Assembly: GCA_965655865.1 (NCBI GenBank)
Contig: CBFHJJ010000009.1
Span: 1-51,043 of the forward strand
Direction: 5' to 3'
Source of the DNA: MAG-121220-bin8 sp965655865
GTDB lineage: Bacteria; Bacteroidota; Bacteroidia; Flavobacteriales; Flavobacteriaceae
DNA: 51,043 nt
In this document: positions 17,707 to 25,288 of the stretch, one piece after another
How the letters are laid out: every line of letters starts with the position of its first letter
Numbering within the stretch: the stretch's first letter is position 1
Made by a program: the position numbers and the translations under genes
Notes under the pieces: generated by a model
The model's database searches: none
What the model was told of the DNA's origin: nothing
Seen by the model: only the letters and a program-made list of their open reading frames with translations

Positions 17707-17781
17707 TAAAAAAATAATATCCTTTATATAATACTTGATTAAGTAATGTTTTAACGGTCTAGTATATTTTACTCTTAATAG

Positions 17782-17812
17782 TTGTTATATATAGTCAATC
17801 CTTGTATATTTG
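17782..17812 (+). promoter_or_regulatory. Complete Bacteroidota-type promoter of rplU-rpmA
   Basis: TTG at 17782-17784 and TATATTTG at 17805-17812 are separated by 20 bases, matching the -33 TTG and -7 TAnnTTTG elements of the primary sigma factor in this phylum. It is 27 bases before the rplU ATG. This is the best two-part promoter in the window. Confidence 0.75.
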
Positions 17813-17839
17813 CACACGTTTTTTAACAAAATCATTAAT

Positions 17840-18295
17840 ATGTACGCAGTAGTCGAAATAGCCGGTCAGCAGTTTAAAGTTGAAAAAGATCAAAAAGTTT
17901 ATGTAAATAGACTTGAAGGCAAAGAAGGATCAAAAATTAGTTTTGATAACATTTTAATGTTGGATAATTCAGGCAAAATTGTTGTTGGTGACCCTGTTGT
18001 TAAAGGCGCTAGTGTTGAGGCTAAAATAGTAAAGCATCTTAAAGATGATAAAGTTATCGTCTTTAAAAAGAAAAGAAGAAAAGGGTATAAAGTTAAAAAT
18101 GGTCACAGACAAGCTTTAACTCAAATCGTAGTAGAAAATATTTTAGAAAAAGCAGCAAAAGCTAAAGCAAAAGCTAAAACAGAAACTTCAAAAACTGATG
18201 CTCCAGCTAAAAAAGTTGCTGTTAAAAAACCAGCTGCTGCTAAAAAACCAGCTGCAAAAAAAGCGGCAACAAAAAAAACAGTAACAAAGAAGTAA
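17840..18295 (+). CDS. rplU: 50S ribosomal protein L21 with Ala/Lys-rich C-terminal extension
   Basis: L21 (bL21) binds 23S rRNA. The start is the ATG at 17840, giving MYAVVEIAGQQFKVEKDQKV; an upstream in-frame ATG at 17810 falls inside the promoter. Residues 1-103 are the conserved protein, including RRKGYKVKNGHRQ. Residues 104-151 are a repetitive Ala/Lys/Pro tail (KKPAAAKK motifs) that resembles histone H1 and is absent from E. coli L21. rpmA follows 15 bases later. Confidence 0.97.
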   Translation: MYAVVEIAGQQFKVEKDQKVYVNRLEGKEGSKISFDNILMLDNSGKIVVGDPVVKGASVEAKIVKHLKDDKVIVFKKKRRKGYKVKNGHRQALTQIVVENILEKAAKAKAKAKTETSKTDAPAKKVAVKKPAAAKKPAAKKAATKKTVTKK

Positions 18296-18310
18296 TAAAA
18301 ATTATTCAAA

Positions 18311-18571
18311 ATGGCTCATAAAAAAGGTGTAGGTAGTTCCAAAAACGGTAGAGAATCAGAATCGAAAAGACTTGGTGTAAAAATCTTTGGAGGTCAAGCT
18401 GCTATTGCAGGTAATATTATTGTACGTCAAAGAGGAACTGCTCATAAGCCAGGCAATAACGTTTATGTAAGTAAAGATCACACTCTACATGCAAGAGTCG
18501 ATGGAATAGTGCAGTTCACTAAAAAGAAAGACAATAAGTCTTTTGTTTCAATAGTTCCTTTCGAAGCATAA
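18311..18571 (+). CDS. rpmA: 50S ribosomal protein L27
   Basis: This 86-residue bL27 begins MAHKKGVGSSKNGRESESKR. Its N-terminal tail reaches toward the peptidyl transferase centre. There is no N-terminal extension needing cleavage as in Firmicutes. It is cotranscribed with rplU, the near-universal pairing. A weak hairpin follows the stop. Confidence 0.98.
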   Translation: MAHKKGVGSSKNGRESESKRLGVKIFGGQAAIAGNIIVRQRGTAHKPGNNVYVSKDHTLHARVDGIVQFTKKKDNKSFVSIVPFEA

Positions 18572-18589
18572 AACAAATTATTATTTGTT
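18572..18589 (+). terminator. Weak hairpin after rpmA
   Basis: AACAAAT/ATTTGTT forms a perfect seven-base stem with a TATT loop immediately after the rpmA stop. It is AT-only except for two pairs and lacks a T run, so it may be a poor terminator or an mRNA 3'-end stabiliser. Confidence 0.35.
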
Positions 18590-18601
18590 GTCAGATAAAA
18601 T

Positions 18602-18622
18602 ATAGTTAATACCTTTAACTAT
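18602..18622 (+). repeat. Inverted repeat covering the phosphopantetheinyl transferase start codon
   Basis: ATAGTTAA (18602-18609) and TTAACTAT (18615-18622) form a perfect eight-base inverted repeat with a five-base loop. The second arm includes the first two bases of the ATG at 18621. It could be an operator or a weak translation-modulating hairpin, or chance in AT-rich DNA. Confidence 0.4.
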
Positions 18623-19244
18623 GCCTATTTCTGTAATTCATGATTCTATTTCAAATGATTTACTACTTTGGAAATTATCAGAAACAGAAACTCAATTAAA
18701 TAACCTAGTAAATTTATCTATCAACTCTAAATCAAGATTAGATCTAATTAAATCTTCGTCCCAGAGGAAGCAGTTTTTAGGCGTTCAAAATCTTCTATGC
18801 TTACACAATATTGATAACAACATGTTATTTTATGATGATAGTGGTAAACCACATCTTTTGAATAATAAATTTATTTCAATTAGTCACTCATTTGATTATT
18901 GTGCAGTAATTGTTTCTAATGTTAAAGTTGGAATTGATATTGAAAAATTAAGACCTAAAATTTTAAATATATCTAAGAAATTTGTTTCTGAATCGGATTT
19001 AGCTTTAATCAAGGTGAATTCTGTTGAAAATATTACTAAAGTTTGGTCAATCAAAGAAGCTGTATTTAAAGCATTTGGACATAATAAAATTGATTTTAAA
19101 AAAAATATATTAATTAAATCTGTAAATAAAGAGTTTAATAAAGCCACTGTTTTGATTTTTAATAACGAAATTTCAGAAAATTATAGAATTGAAATTTATA
19201 ATTTTTCACAATACATTTGTTGTATTGCTAAACAAATAGACTAA
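18621..19244 (+). CDS. 4'-phosphopantetheinyl transferase superfamily protein (Sfp type)
   Basis: These enzymes transfer phosphopantetheine from CoA to carrier proteins. The 207-residue protein carries the core motifs: SISHSFDYCAV (near residue 87), VGIDIEKLRP (near 111, with the metal-binding acidic residues) and KVWSIKEAVFKAFG (near 140). Its length and the flanking N-terminal domain fit the Sfp/Gsp class rather than the shorter AcpS type. No carrier-protein or secondary metabolite cluster is nearby, so it probably serves fatty acid ACP or a distant pathway. pnuC follows by 17 bases. Confidence 0.87.
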   Translation: MPISVIHDSISNDLLLWKLSETETQLNNLVNLSINSKSRLDLIKSSSQRKQFLGVQNLLCLHNIDNNMLFYDDSGKPHLLNNKFISISHSFDYCAVIVSNVKVGIDIEKLRPKILNISKKFVSESDLALIKVNSVENITKVWSIKEAVFKAFGHNKIDFKKNILIKSVNKEFNKATVLIFNNEISENYRIEIYNFSQYICCIAKQID

Positions 19245-19261
19245 TTTTTTAAAAATAAGCC

Positions 19262-19891
19262 ATGTCTGAAATTCTTAATTTTTTGTTTGAACAATATTCC
19301 CAGTCTCAAACTATTGATATTATTTTAGAAATTACAGCTGTTATTTTTGGATTATTAAGTGTTTGGTATTCAAAAAACAATAATATTCTTGTGTTCCCTA
19401 CGGGAATGGTATCTACATCAATTTTTATATATCTACTTTATAAATGGGTTCTTTTAGGTGATATGCTCATAAACGCTTACTATTTTATTATGAGTATTTA
19501 TGGATGGTATATTTGGACAAGAAAAAAGAACGATATTGAAACTCCTATAACTAGAGTATCTTCAAATGAAAAGAAATTCGGATTAATAATTTTTCTTACA
19601 TCTCTAGTGTTTGTTTATCTAGTGTATGTTTATTTTGACAAGTGGGGTACCATAACCTCATACATTGACAATCTAACCACTGCAATATTTTTTGTTGGTA
19701 TGTGGTTAATGGCTAAAAGAAAAATTGAAAATTGGATTTTCTGGATTATAGCTGATATTATTTCAATTCCTCTTTATTTTTACAAAGGATTTACTTTTAC
19801 TAGCTTACAATACTTAATTTTTACATTTATTGCTATTGCAGGATATTACTCATGGAAAAACATCTTAAACAAATCGAAACAAGCTGCTTAA
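19262..19891 (+). CDS. pnuC: PnuC-family vitamin transporter (nicotinamide riboside or thiamin)
   Basis: This 209-residue inner-membrane protein has seven to eight hydrophobic segments and the family motifs IYGWYIWTRK near residues 79-88 and a second aromatic block near the C terminus (AGYYSWKN). PnuC proteins carry nicotinamide riboside by facilitated diffusion and rely on a kinase for trapping. The PnuT subgroup carries thiamin. The downstream gene overlaps it by 40 bases and encodes a NadR-type kinase, which suggests nicotinamide riboside. The TPP riboswitch and thiamin receptor further downstream leave thiamin possible. Confidence 0.88.
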   Translation: MSEILNFLFEQYSQSQTIDIILEITAVIFGLLSVWYSKNNNILVFPTGMVSTSIFIYLLYKWVLLGDMLINAYYFIMSIYGWYIWTRKKNDIETPITRVSSNEKKFGLIIFLTSLVFVYLVYVYFDKWGTITSYIDNLTTAIFFVGMWLMAKRKIENWIFWIIADIISIPLYFYKGFTFTSLQYLIFTFIAIAGYYSWKNILNKSKQAA

Positions 19892-20418
19892 AAGTAGTTG
19901 TTTTTGGTCCCGAGTCTTCTGGAAAAACTACATTATCTAGAAAACTAGCTGCTCATTATAATGTGTTATGGATAGAAGAATTTGCTAGAGAGTATTTACA
20001 AGAAAAGTGGGATAAAGAAAATAAAATTTGTGAATTAGACGATCTTCTACCAATTGCATTTGGACAAATTAAATTAGAAAACGAATATTCACAAAAATCT
20101 ACAAAGTTATTAATTTGTGATACTGACTTGTTGGAAACAAAAGTTTATTCTGAAACGTACTATGACGGATTTTGTGATCCTCTTTTAGAAAAGTATGCAA
20201 TTGAAAATAAATACGACTTGTATATCCTTACTGATATAGACATTCCATGGGAAAAAGATGATTTAAGAGATCGTCCCAACAACCGAGAAGAAATGTTTAG
20301 TGCGTTTAAGAAAGCCTTGATTAAATACGATAAGCCTTATATTTTAGTTTCAGGAAATGTTGATAACAGAATGCGAATTGCAACCAAAGAAATAGACGAA
20401 TTATTAAAAAAACAATAG
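19852..20418 (+). CDS. NadR-like P-loop kinase (ribosylnicotinamide kinase domain)
   Basis: This 188-residue protein has a Walker A motif GPESSGKTTL (residues 19-28), a Walker B-like segment LLICDTDLLETKVY and the conserved DLRDRPNNREEMF segment of the C-terminal kinase domain of NadR. The nucleotidyltransferase and DNA-binding domains of enteric NadR are absent. It would phosphorylate nicotinamide riboside, or another vitamin, entering through the adjacent PnuC. The start chosen is the ATG at 19852, 40 bases inside pnuC, because the P-loop lies close to the N terminus. Confidence 0.8.
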   Translation: MEKHLKQIETSCLKVVVFGPESSGKTTLSRKLAAHYNVLWIEEFAREYLQEKWDKENKICELDDLLPIAFGQIKLENEYSQKSTKLLICDTDLLETKVYSETYYDGFCDPLLEKYAIENKYDLYILTDIDIPWEKDDLRDRPNNREEMFSAFKKALIKYDKPYILVSGNVDNRMRIATKEIDELLKKQ

Positions 20419-20437
20419 CTTTTTTTTCTTTTTATTA

Positions 20438-20445
20438 TATATTTG
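20438..20445 (+). promoter_or_regulatory. Putative -7 promoter box of the TPP-controlled receptor
   Basis: TATATTTG matches TAnnTTTG and ends ten bases before the riboswitch begins, placing the transcript start at or just before the aptamer. Confidence 0.6.
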
Positions 20446-20454
20446 AAAATAATT

Positions 20455-20520
20455 AAATGGGGTGCTACGGCTGAGATTATACCCAATGAACCTGCCAAGT
20501 AATTTTGGAGAGGGAAATTG
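20455..20520 (+). ncRNA. TPP (THI element) riboswitch
   Basis: All conserved blocks of the thiamin pyrophosphate aptamer are present in order: GGGGTGC (20459), GGCTGAGA (20469), ACCC (20481), TGAACCTG (20487), a CCAA/TTGG stem (20495-20508) and AGGGAA (20511). AAT at 20456-20458 and ATT at 20517-20519 can close P1. The aptamer's 3' strand AGGGAAATTG (20511-20520) can also pair with TCCCT at 20539-20543 or CAATTT at 20554-20559, just before the ATG at 20564. This suggests control of translation initiation, which is inference. Confidence 0.95.
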
Positions 20521-20563
20521 TTATCTACTCTAAGTATATCCCTGTTTCATCATCAATTTAAAT

Positions 20564-22726
20564 ATGAAAAATATAATATACTTTATATTCTTATTAATAT
20601 CTTTTAATCAGTACTCCCAAGATCAAATAAATGATACAATTCATGGCACTAAACAGAACTTAGATGAAGTTATTGTTAAATCCATTAGAGTAAAATATTC
20701 TAGTCCAATTACACATTCTAATATTTCTAAATCTGACCTATCTTCAAAAAACTTAGGGCAAGATTTGCCTGTTTTATTATCTTTTTTACCATCTACAGTA
20801 ACTACTTCTGATGCTGGTGCAGGTATTGGTTACACTGGAATAAGAATTAGAGGAGTAAGCGCTCAGTCTACAAACATTACTATAAATGGTATTCCTTTTA
20901 ATGATCCTGAATCACACGGAACTTACTGGGTCAATCTACCAGATTTTACATCCTCTGTTGAAAACTTGCAAGTTCAAAGAGGTGTAGGAACATCAACAAA
21001 TGGATCAGGTGCCTTTGGAGCAAGTATTAATATACTTACTGATGCAATTTCAAAGAATCCTTTTGCAGAAATTTCTAATTCAGTTGGAAGTTACAATACT
21101 TTAAAGCACACAGTTAAATTTAGTACTGGTCAATTAAACGATTCGTTTGAGCTTTCTGGAAGATTATCTAAAATTGATTCTGACGGCTATATAGACAGAG
21201 CATACTCAGACTTAAAATCATATTTTATACAAGGAGCTTACAGTAAAGGAAATACTTTAATTAAAGCATTAACATTTGGAGGACATGAAAAAACTTACCA
21301 ATCTTGGTACGGCGTCTCCAAGGATCAACTTTTAGAAAATAGAAGGCAGAACCCATATACTTATGAAAATGAAATTGATAATTATAAACAAGATCATTAT
21401 CAATTTCACTGGAATCAAAAATTAAACGAAAAGTGGTCAACAAATCTAGGACTTAATTATACATATGGCCGTGGGTATTTTGAACAATTTAGAGAGGATG
21501 ATTCTATTGACAACTATGGTGGAATATTAGTTTCGGATATTGATCAACAAGGAAATCAGACAGGAACAACAGATTTAATAAGAAGACGTTGGTTAGATAA
21601 TAATTTCTATGTTTTGAATGCTTCAGTAAATTACAAAACAAGCAAACTTGATTTAATTTTTAATAGTTCATACAGTACTTATAGTGGCGATCACTATGGT
21701 GAGGTTATTTGGGCTAGAAACTTTAGTGAAAACAGTTCTGTAAGAGATAGATATTACGATGGAAATGGTAAAAAAACTGATTTCAGTGTTTTTGCTAAAG
21801 CTTCATATTTATTAAATGAAAAATTAGAGTTTTACGGAGATTTTCAGCTTAGAAAATTAAATTATAAAACCTATGGAATAACTTCAGACTTGGTTAATAT
21901 GTTAATTGATCAGTCTTACAGTTTTTTTAATCCAAAATTTGGTTTATCATTAACACTTAGTCCAGCATCTATGCTTTATGGTTCTTTCTCTAGAGCTAAT
22001 AGGGAGCCTAGTCGTAGTGATTATGAAAGTAATATAAATATTAAGCCAGAGCAACTAAACGATTTCGAATTTGGCTGGCGTTTTAGAAAAAATGGTCTAA
22101 AACTTAATTTAAACGCATTTTATATGCTTTACAATGAACAATTAGTTCTTACTGGTGAATTAGATGATGTAGGTACTCCAATTAGAACTAACAGTGGATC
22201 GAGTTATAGAAAAGGGATTGAATTTGAGGCTGGTTTGAAACTTTCTGAAGACTTTTTAATTAATTCAAATCTAACATTAAGCTCTAATAAGAATAAGCAA
22301 ATTTTATCAAATTTTGATGGAGCAATTTTTGATTTTGGGAAAACAAGTATATCATTTTCTCCTGATCTAATAGCATCAAATTCATTAATATTTTCACCTA
22401 ATGATAATCTAATGATTAGTTTTCTTTCAAAATATGTTGGAAAACAATATATGGGTAATACTGATGCTGTTAATTCAATTCTTGATAGTTATTTTGTAAA
22501 CAATATAAACTTTAGTTACAATATAAGTTCTAATTCTATTTTTGAAGAAATTATAATTTCAGGACTGATTAATAATGTTTTTGATAAAGAATATGTTTCA
22601 AATGGATATTATTACACTTATGAAGATACTTGGTCTAGCCCAGGACAGATTAAAACTTTAGATGGAGCAGGCTACTATCCACAGGCTGAAAGAAATTTTC
22701 TAATAGGATTAACTCTAAAACTTTAA
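20564..22726 (+). CDS. TonB-dependent receptor under TPP riboswitch control (thiamin importer)
   Basis: This 720-residue outer-membrane receptor has a signal peptide (residues 1-18, ending NQYSQ), a TonB-box-like LDEVIVKSI, a plug at about 45-165 (GIRIRGVSAQSTNITINGIP, VQRGVGTSTNGSGAFGASINI) and a barrel ending ERNFLIGLTLKL. The TPP riboswitch directly upstream makes thiamin or a precursor the probable ligand; such receptors are known in Bacteroidota thiamin regulons. Expression should rise when cellular TPP is low. The pnuC-like gene upstream could be the inner-membrane partner. No terminator is seen before the next promoter at 22734. Confidence 0.9.
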   Translation: MKNIIYFIFLLISFNQYSQDQINDTIHGTKQNLDEVIVKSIRVKYSSPITHSNISKSDLSSKNLGQDLPVLLSFLPSTVTTSDAGAGIGYTGIRIRGVSAQSTNITINGIPFNDPESHGTYWVNLPDFTSSVENLQVQRGVGTSTNGSGAFGASINILTDAISKNPFAEISNSVGSYNTLKHTVKFSTGQLNDSFELSGRLSKIDSDGYIDRAYSDLKSYFIQGAYSKGNTLIKALTFGGHEKTYQSWYGVSKDQLLENRRQNPYTYENEIDNYKQDHYQFHWNQKLNEKWSTNLGLNYTYGRGYFEQFREDDSIDNYGGILVSDIDQQGNQTGTTDLIRRRWLDNNFYVLNASVNYKTSKLDLIFNSSYSTYSGDHYGEVIWARNFSENSSVRDRYYDGNGKKTDFSVFAKASYLLNEKLEFYGDFQLRKLNYKTYGITSDLVNMLIDQSYSFFNPKFGLSLTLSPASMLYGSFSRANREPSRSDYESNINIKPEQLNDFEFGWRFRKNGLKLNLNAFYMLYNEQLVLTGELDDVGTPIRTNSGSSYRKGIEFEAGLKLSEDFLINSNLTLSSNKNKQILSNFDGAIFDFGKTSISFSPDLIASNSLIFSPNDNLMISFLSKYVGKQYMGNTDAVNSILDSYFVNNINFSYNISSNSIFEEIIISGLINNVFDKEYVSNGYYYTYEDTWSSPGQIKTLDGAGYYPQAERNFLIGLTLKL

Positions 22727-22733
22727 TTTTTGT

Positions 22734-22741
22734 TAATTTTG
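22734..22741 (+). promoter_or_regulatory. Putative -7 promoter box of the Asp/His receptor operon
   Basis: TAATTTTG matches TAnnTTTG and ends only four bases before the GTG start at 22746. Transcription would begin at or next to the start codon, giving a leaderless or nearly leaderless message. Confidence 0.5.
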
Positions 22742-22745
22742 CAGT

Positions 22746-23051
22746 GTGAAAAGATTAATAAGTCTGATTCTTATTGGCATTTTAAGCCTTCCTTCTGTTT
22801 TTGGCTTAAATCACTTTTTATACGAAGATCATTTTACGTGTTCCGACCAAAACCTTCACTTTCATGAAGCTGAAATAGATTGTTGTACATGTGATTTTGT
22901 TAGGATAGATATTGAATTTAATCCAAACATTAACGACTATTCTTTTAATGAATTCCCACCTAATTATAAGAACAATACGACTTATAATTATATAGTTTTT
23001 TCAAATTATTTAAATTATTTTGATTCTAGAGGTCCCCCAGTTGATTGCTAA
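22746..23051 (+). CDS. Small secreted His/Cys-rich protein paired with a metal-type TonB receptor
   Basis: This 101-residue product starts with GTG and has a signal peptide (about residues 1-20, ending SVFG). The mature part holds a cluster of possible metal ligands near residues 27-50: EDHFTC, LHFHEAE and DCCTCDF. There is no lipobox. I recall short proteins with the same HxH-plus-CxxCDF layout directly upstream of Asp/His-rich TonB receptors in other flavobacteria, but no named function. Context and ligands suggest a periplasmic metal-binding or metal-sensing partner of the receptor 40 bases downstream. It could also be processed only as a leader. Confidence 0.7.
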   Translation: MKRLISLILIGILSLPSVFGLNHFLYEDHFTCSDQNLHFHEAEIDCCTCDFVRIDIEFNPNINDYSFNEFPPNYKNNTTYNYIVFSNYLNYFDSRGPPVDC

Positions 23052-23091
23052 ATTTAATCGATCAAATCAATCAAAATAATTAAATATACAA

Positions 23092-25239
23092 ATGAAAAAT
23101 ATTACAAAATTTGCCTTATTGGCATTGCTAATAATTAGCATAAATAAAATTACAGCCCAAAACAACCAAGAAAACGATTCTATAATTTCTGTTGATCTTA
23201 AGGAAGTTGTAGTGTCTACTCCTTTCAAAGAGTCTGTAAAAAACAATGTACTTAAAGTAAGTAAATTAAACATAAACAATTTAAACTACATAAAAAGACT
23301 AAACTTCTCAAACGCAATTCAAGAAATCCCAGGAGTTTCTATAATTTCTACAGGTCCTGGTATTTCTAAACCTGTAATTAGAGGTTTATCCTCAAACCGT
23401 GTTACTGTTTTTAATCAATTTATGAGAGTTGAGAACCAGCAATGGGGAGCTGAACATGGAATGGAAATTTCAGGTTTTGGAGTTGGATCAGTAGAAGTTA
23501 TTAAAGGCCCAATGTCTGTTTTATATGGATCTGATGCAATTGGTGGAGTTCTTTACGTTAATCCAGATTCGTATTACAATGGTGATGGATCGGAAATAGA
23601 GCTAGGAACTATTTATAATTCAAATTATCAAGGTCTTACAACTAATTTAGGCATTAAAGGAGGTTCAAATAAATTATCTTATTTGGTTCAAGCCAGTCTT
23701 GTAGATAATAAGGATTTTAACACCCCTGATGGTGAAGTTGAAAATACTTATTTTAAAAACAGTGATTTAAAATTTGGATTAGGTTACACTTCAGACAATT
23801 TTATTTCTGATTTACGTGTTAACATTAATGATTCTGAAATTGGAATTCCTCATGGTGAGGAAGATCACGACGACCATGATGATCATGACGACCACGACGA
23901 CGACGACCACGACGATGACGATCATGAAGATGACGATCATGATGACGATCATGAAGAACATGAGGAAGAGAAAAGTTATCAGGATTTAACAAATACTATG
24001 ATTAGTTGGAAAAACAGATTCCTTTTTGAAAATAGATCTGAGATTGAATTTACATTAGGTTTTAGCTCGAACAAAAGAAAAGAATTTGGACATCACGAAG
24101 AAGAGGGGCATGATGATCATGACGATGACGACGATCATGATGATGATGATCACGACGATGACGATCACGATGACGATCACGACGATGATCATGACGATCA
24201 CGACGAACACGGAGAGGGACCAGCATTAAGTATGGATTTAGAAACGACAACTTTTGATATAAAATATATTTTCCCAAAATCTGAAAAACTTGAATTAGTT
24301 TTCGGAGCTAATGTTTTGTCGCAAACTAATACTAATTATGGAGAGGAAGAATTAATCCCTAACGCTGATAAAAGAGATTTTGGTGTTTATGCTTTATCTC
24401 ATATACACGCTTCAAAATGGGATGTTTTAATTGGTTTAAGAACTGATAATAGAAAGATAACAACATCTGATTTTGACAACAATTTTAATAGTTTAAATGC
24501 TTCTTTAGGTTTTAAAAGAGATTTTTCAACTAATAAAATTTTTAGACTTAACTTTTCAAATGGTTACAGAGCACCTAATCTTTCAGAGTTATTTTCAGAT
24601 GGAGTTCATCACGGAACTGCTCAATATGAAATAGGTGACAGAAATTTAATTGAGGAAAAAAACTTTCAAACTGAAATTTCTATATCCTCTTTTGGCTCAG
24701 ATTCTAGTTTTGGTTTAGATGTTTTCTATAATTCTGTTCAAGATTATATCTATTTAGAGCCAACAGGACAAACTATAAACTCTATGCCTGTTTATAATTA
24801 TTCTCAAACTGATGCTTCTTTAATGGGTGGTGAACTTTATTTTTCTAAATCTACATCATTGGATTGGCTTTCTTATAAAACCTCTTTTGAGTATGTATCG
24901 GGAGAAAAAGCTGAGGGTGGTTACTTGCCATTTATCTCGCCTTTTACTTTCAAACATGCATTTAATTTAGATTTTGATAGTAATAATTTCAAGGTTAGTA
25001 TCATTTCTAAAGGAAAACAAAATAATGTTGGACAATTTGAAACTGCAACAGATTCATACTTGCTAATGAACCTTTCAGGTAGTCATGAATTTAATCTAAC
25101 TAACAATAAGTTAGGTTTTGTCTGGTCAATTAATAACTTATTAGATACAGAGTACTACGATCATTTGTCAAGATTTAAAAAGATGGGTATCCATGAAATG
25201 GGAAGAAACATCTCTTTTGGTCTAAATTATAAATTTTAA
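23092..25239 (+). CDS. TonB-dependent receptor with two Asp/His-rich loops, probable zinc/transition-metal importer
   Basis: This 715-residue receptor has a signal peptide (residues 1-22, ending ITAQ), a TonB-box-like LKEVVVSTP, a plug at about 50-160 (ISKPVIRGLSSNRVTVFNQ, VEVIKGPMSVLYGSDAIGG) and a barrel ending ISFGLNYKF. Two inserts between predicted barrel strands, residues 254-293 and 333-374, consist almost only of Asp, His and Glu and should lie outside the cell as metal-capturing loops. ZnuD-type zinc receptors have comparable His-rich loops, so zinc is the leading guess. Copper, nickel and cobalt remain possible. It shares an operon with the small His/Cys protein. A strong hairpin terminator follows. 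Confidence 0.88.
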   Translation: MKNITKFALLALLIISINKITAQNNQENDSIISVDLKEVVVSTPFKESVKNNVLKVSKLNINNLNYIKRLNFSNAIQEIPGVSIISTGPGISKPVIRGLSSNRVTVFNQFMRVENQQWGAEHGMEISGFGVGSVEVIKGPMSVLYGSDAIGGVLYVNPDSYYNGDGSEIELGTIYNSNYQGLTTNLGIKGGSNKLSYLVQASLVDNKDFNTPDGEVENTYFKNSDLKFGLGYTSDNFISDLRVNINDSEIGIPHGEEDHDDHDDHDDHDDDDHDDDDHEDDDHDDDHEEHEEEKSYQDLTNTMISWKNRFLFENRSEIEFTLGFSSNKRKEFGHHEEEGHDDHDDDDDHDDDDHDDDDHDDDHDDDHDDHDEHGEGPALSMDLETTTFDIKYIFPKSEKLELVFGANVLSQTNTNYGEEELIPNADKRDFGVYALSHIHASKWDVLIGLRTDNRKITTSDFDNNFNSLNASLGFKRDFSTNKIFRLNFSNGYRAPNLSELFSDGVHHGTAQYEIGDRNLIEEKNFQTEISISSFGSDSSFGLDVFYNSVQDYIYLEPTGQTINSMPVYNYSQTDASLMGGELYFSKSTSLDWLSYKTSFEYVSGEKAEGGYLPFISPFTFKHAFNLDFDSNNFKVSIISKGKQNNVGQFETATDSYLLMNLSGSHEFNLTNNKLGFVWSINNLLDTEYYDHLSRFKKMGIHEMGRNISFGLNYKF
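23851..23970 (+). repeat. Asp/His codon repeat tract 1 in the receptor
   Basis: GAC/GAT and CAC/CAT codons repeat with period 3 to 12 bases and encode DDHDDHDDH-type sequence. Synonymous codons are mixed, so the repeat is conserved at the protein level more than at the DNA level. Such tracts are prone to length change. Confidence 0.85.
24088..24213 (+). repeat. Asp/His codon repeat tract 2 in the receptor
   Basis: This second tract encodes HHEEEGHDDHDDDDDH-type sequence with the same GAY/CAY codon mix, 117 bases after the first tract. It probably forms the next extracellular loop. Confidence 0.85.
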
Positions 25240-25247
25240 TATTATTT

Positions 25248-25288
25248 GGTAATTCAGTTCGATATTCGGACTGAATTACCATTTTTTT
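25248..25288 (+). terminator. Strong terminator after the Asp/His receptor, inside the convergent gene's 3' end
   Basis: GGTAATTCAGT/ACTGAATTACC is a perfect 11-base stem that extends through a wobble pair and CGA/TCG to a three-base TAT loop. It is followed by A and seven T residues. The stem also encodes the last codons of the convergent lipoprotein gene (stop at 25254-25256). Confidence 0.88.

Noticed and set aside
17810..17839. An upstream ATG start for rplU
   Set aside because: It overlaps the -7 promoter box, so it would not be in the mRNA. L21 proteins begin at MYAVVE.
23851..24213. Short tandem repeats that look like a repeat array or CRISPR
   Set aside because: The repeats are GAY/CAY codons in frame with the TonB receptor, without constant repeat units or unique spacers of equal length. 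They encode Asp/His loops.
24062..24277. Minus-strand open frame rich in Arg/His/Asp opposite the repeat tract
   Set aside because: It is the antisense shadow of the Asp/His codons. It has no promoter, no conserved start and no family likeness.
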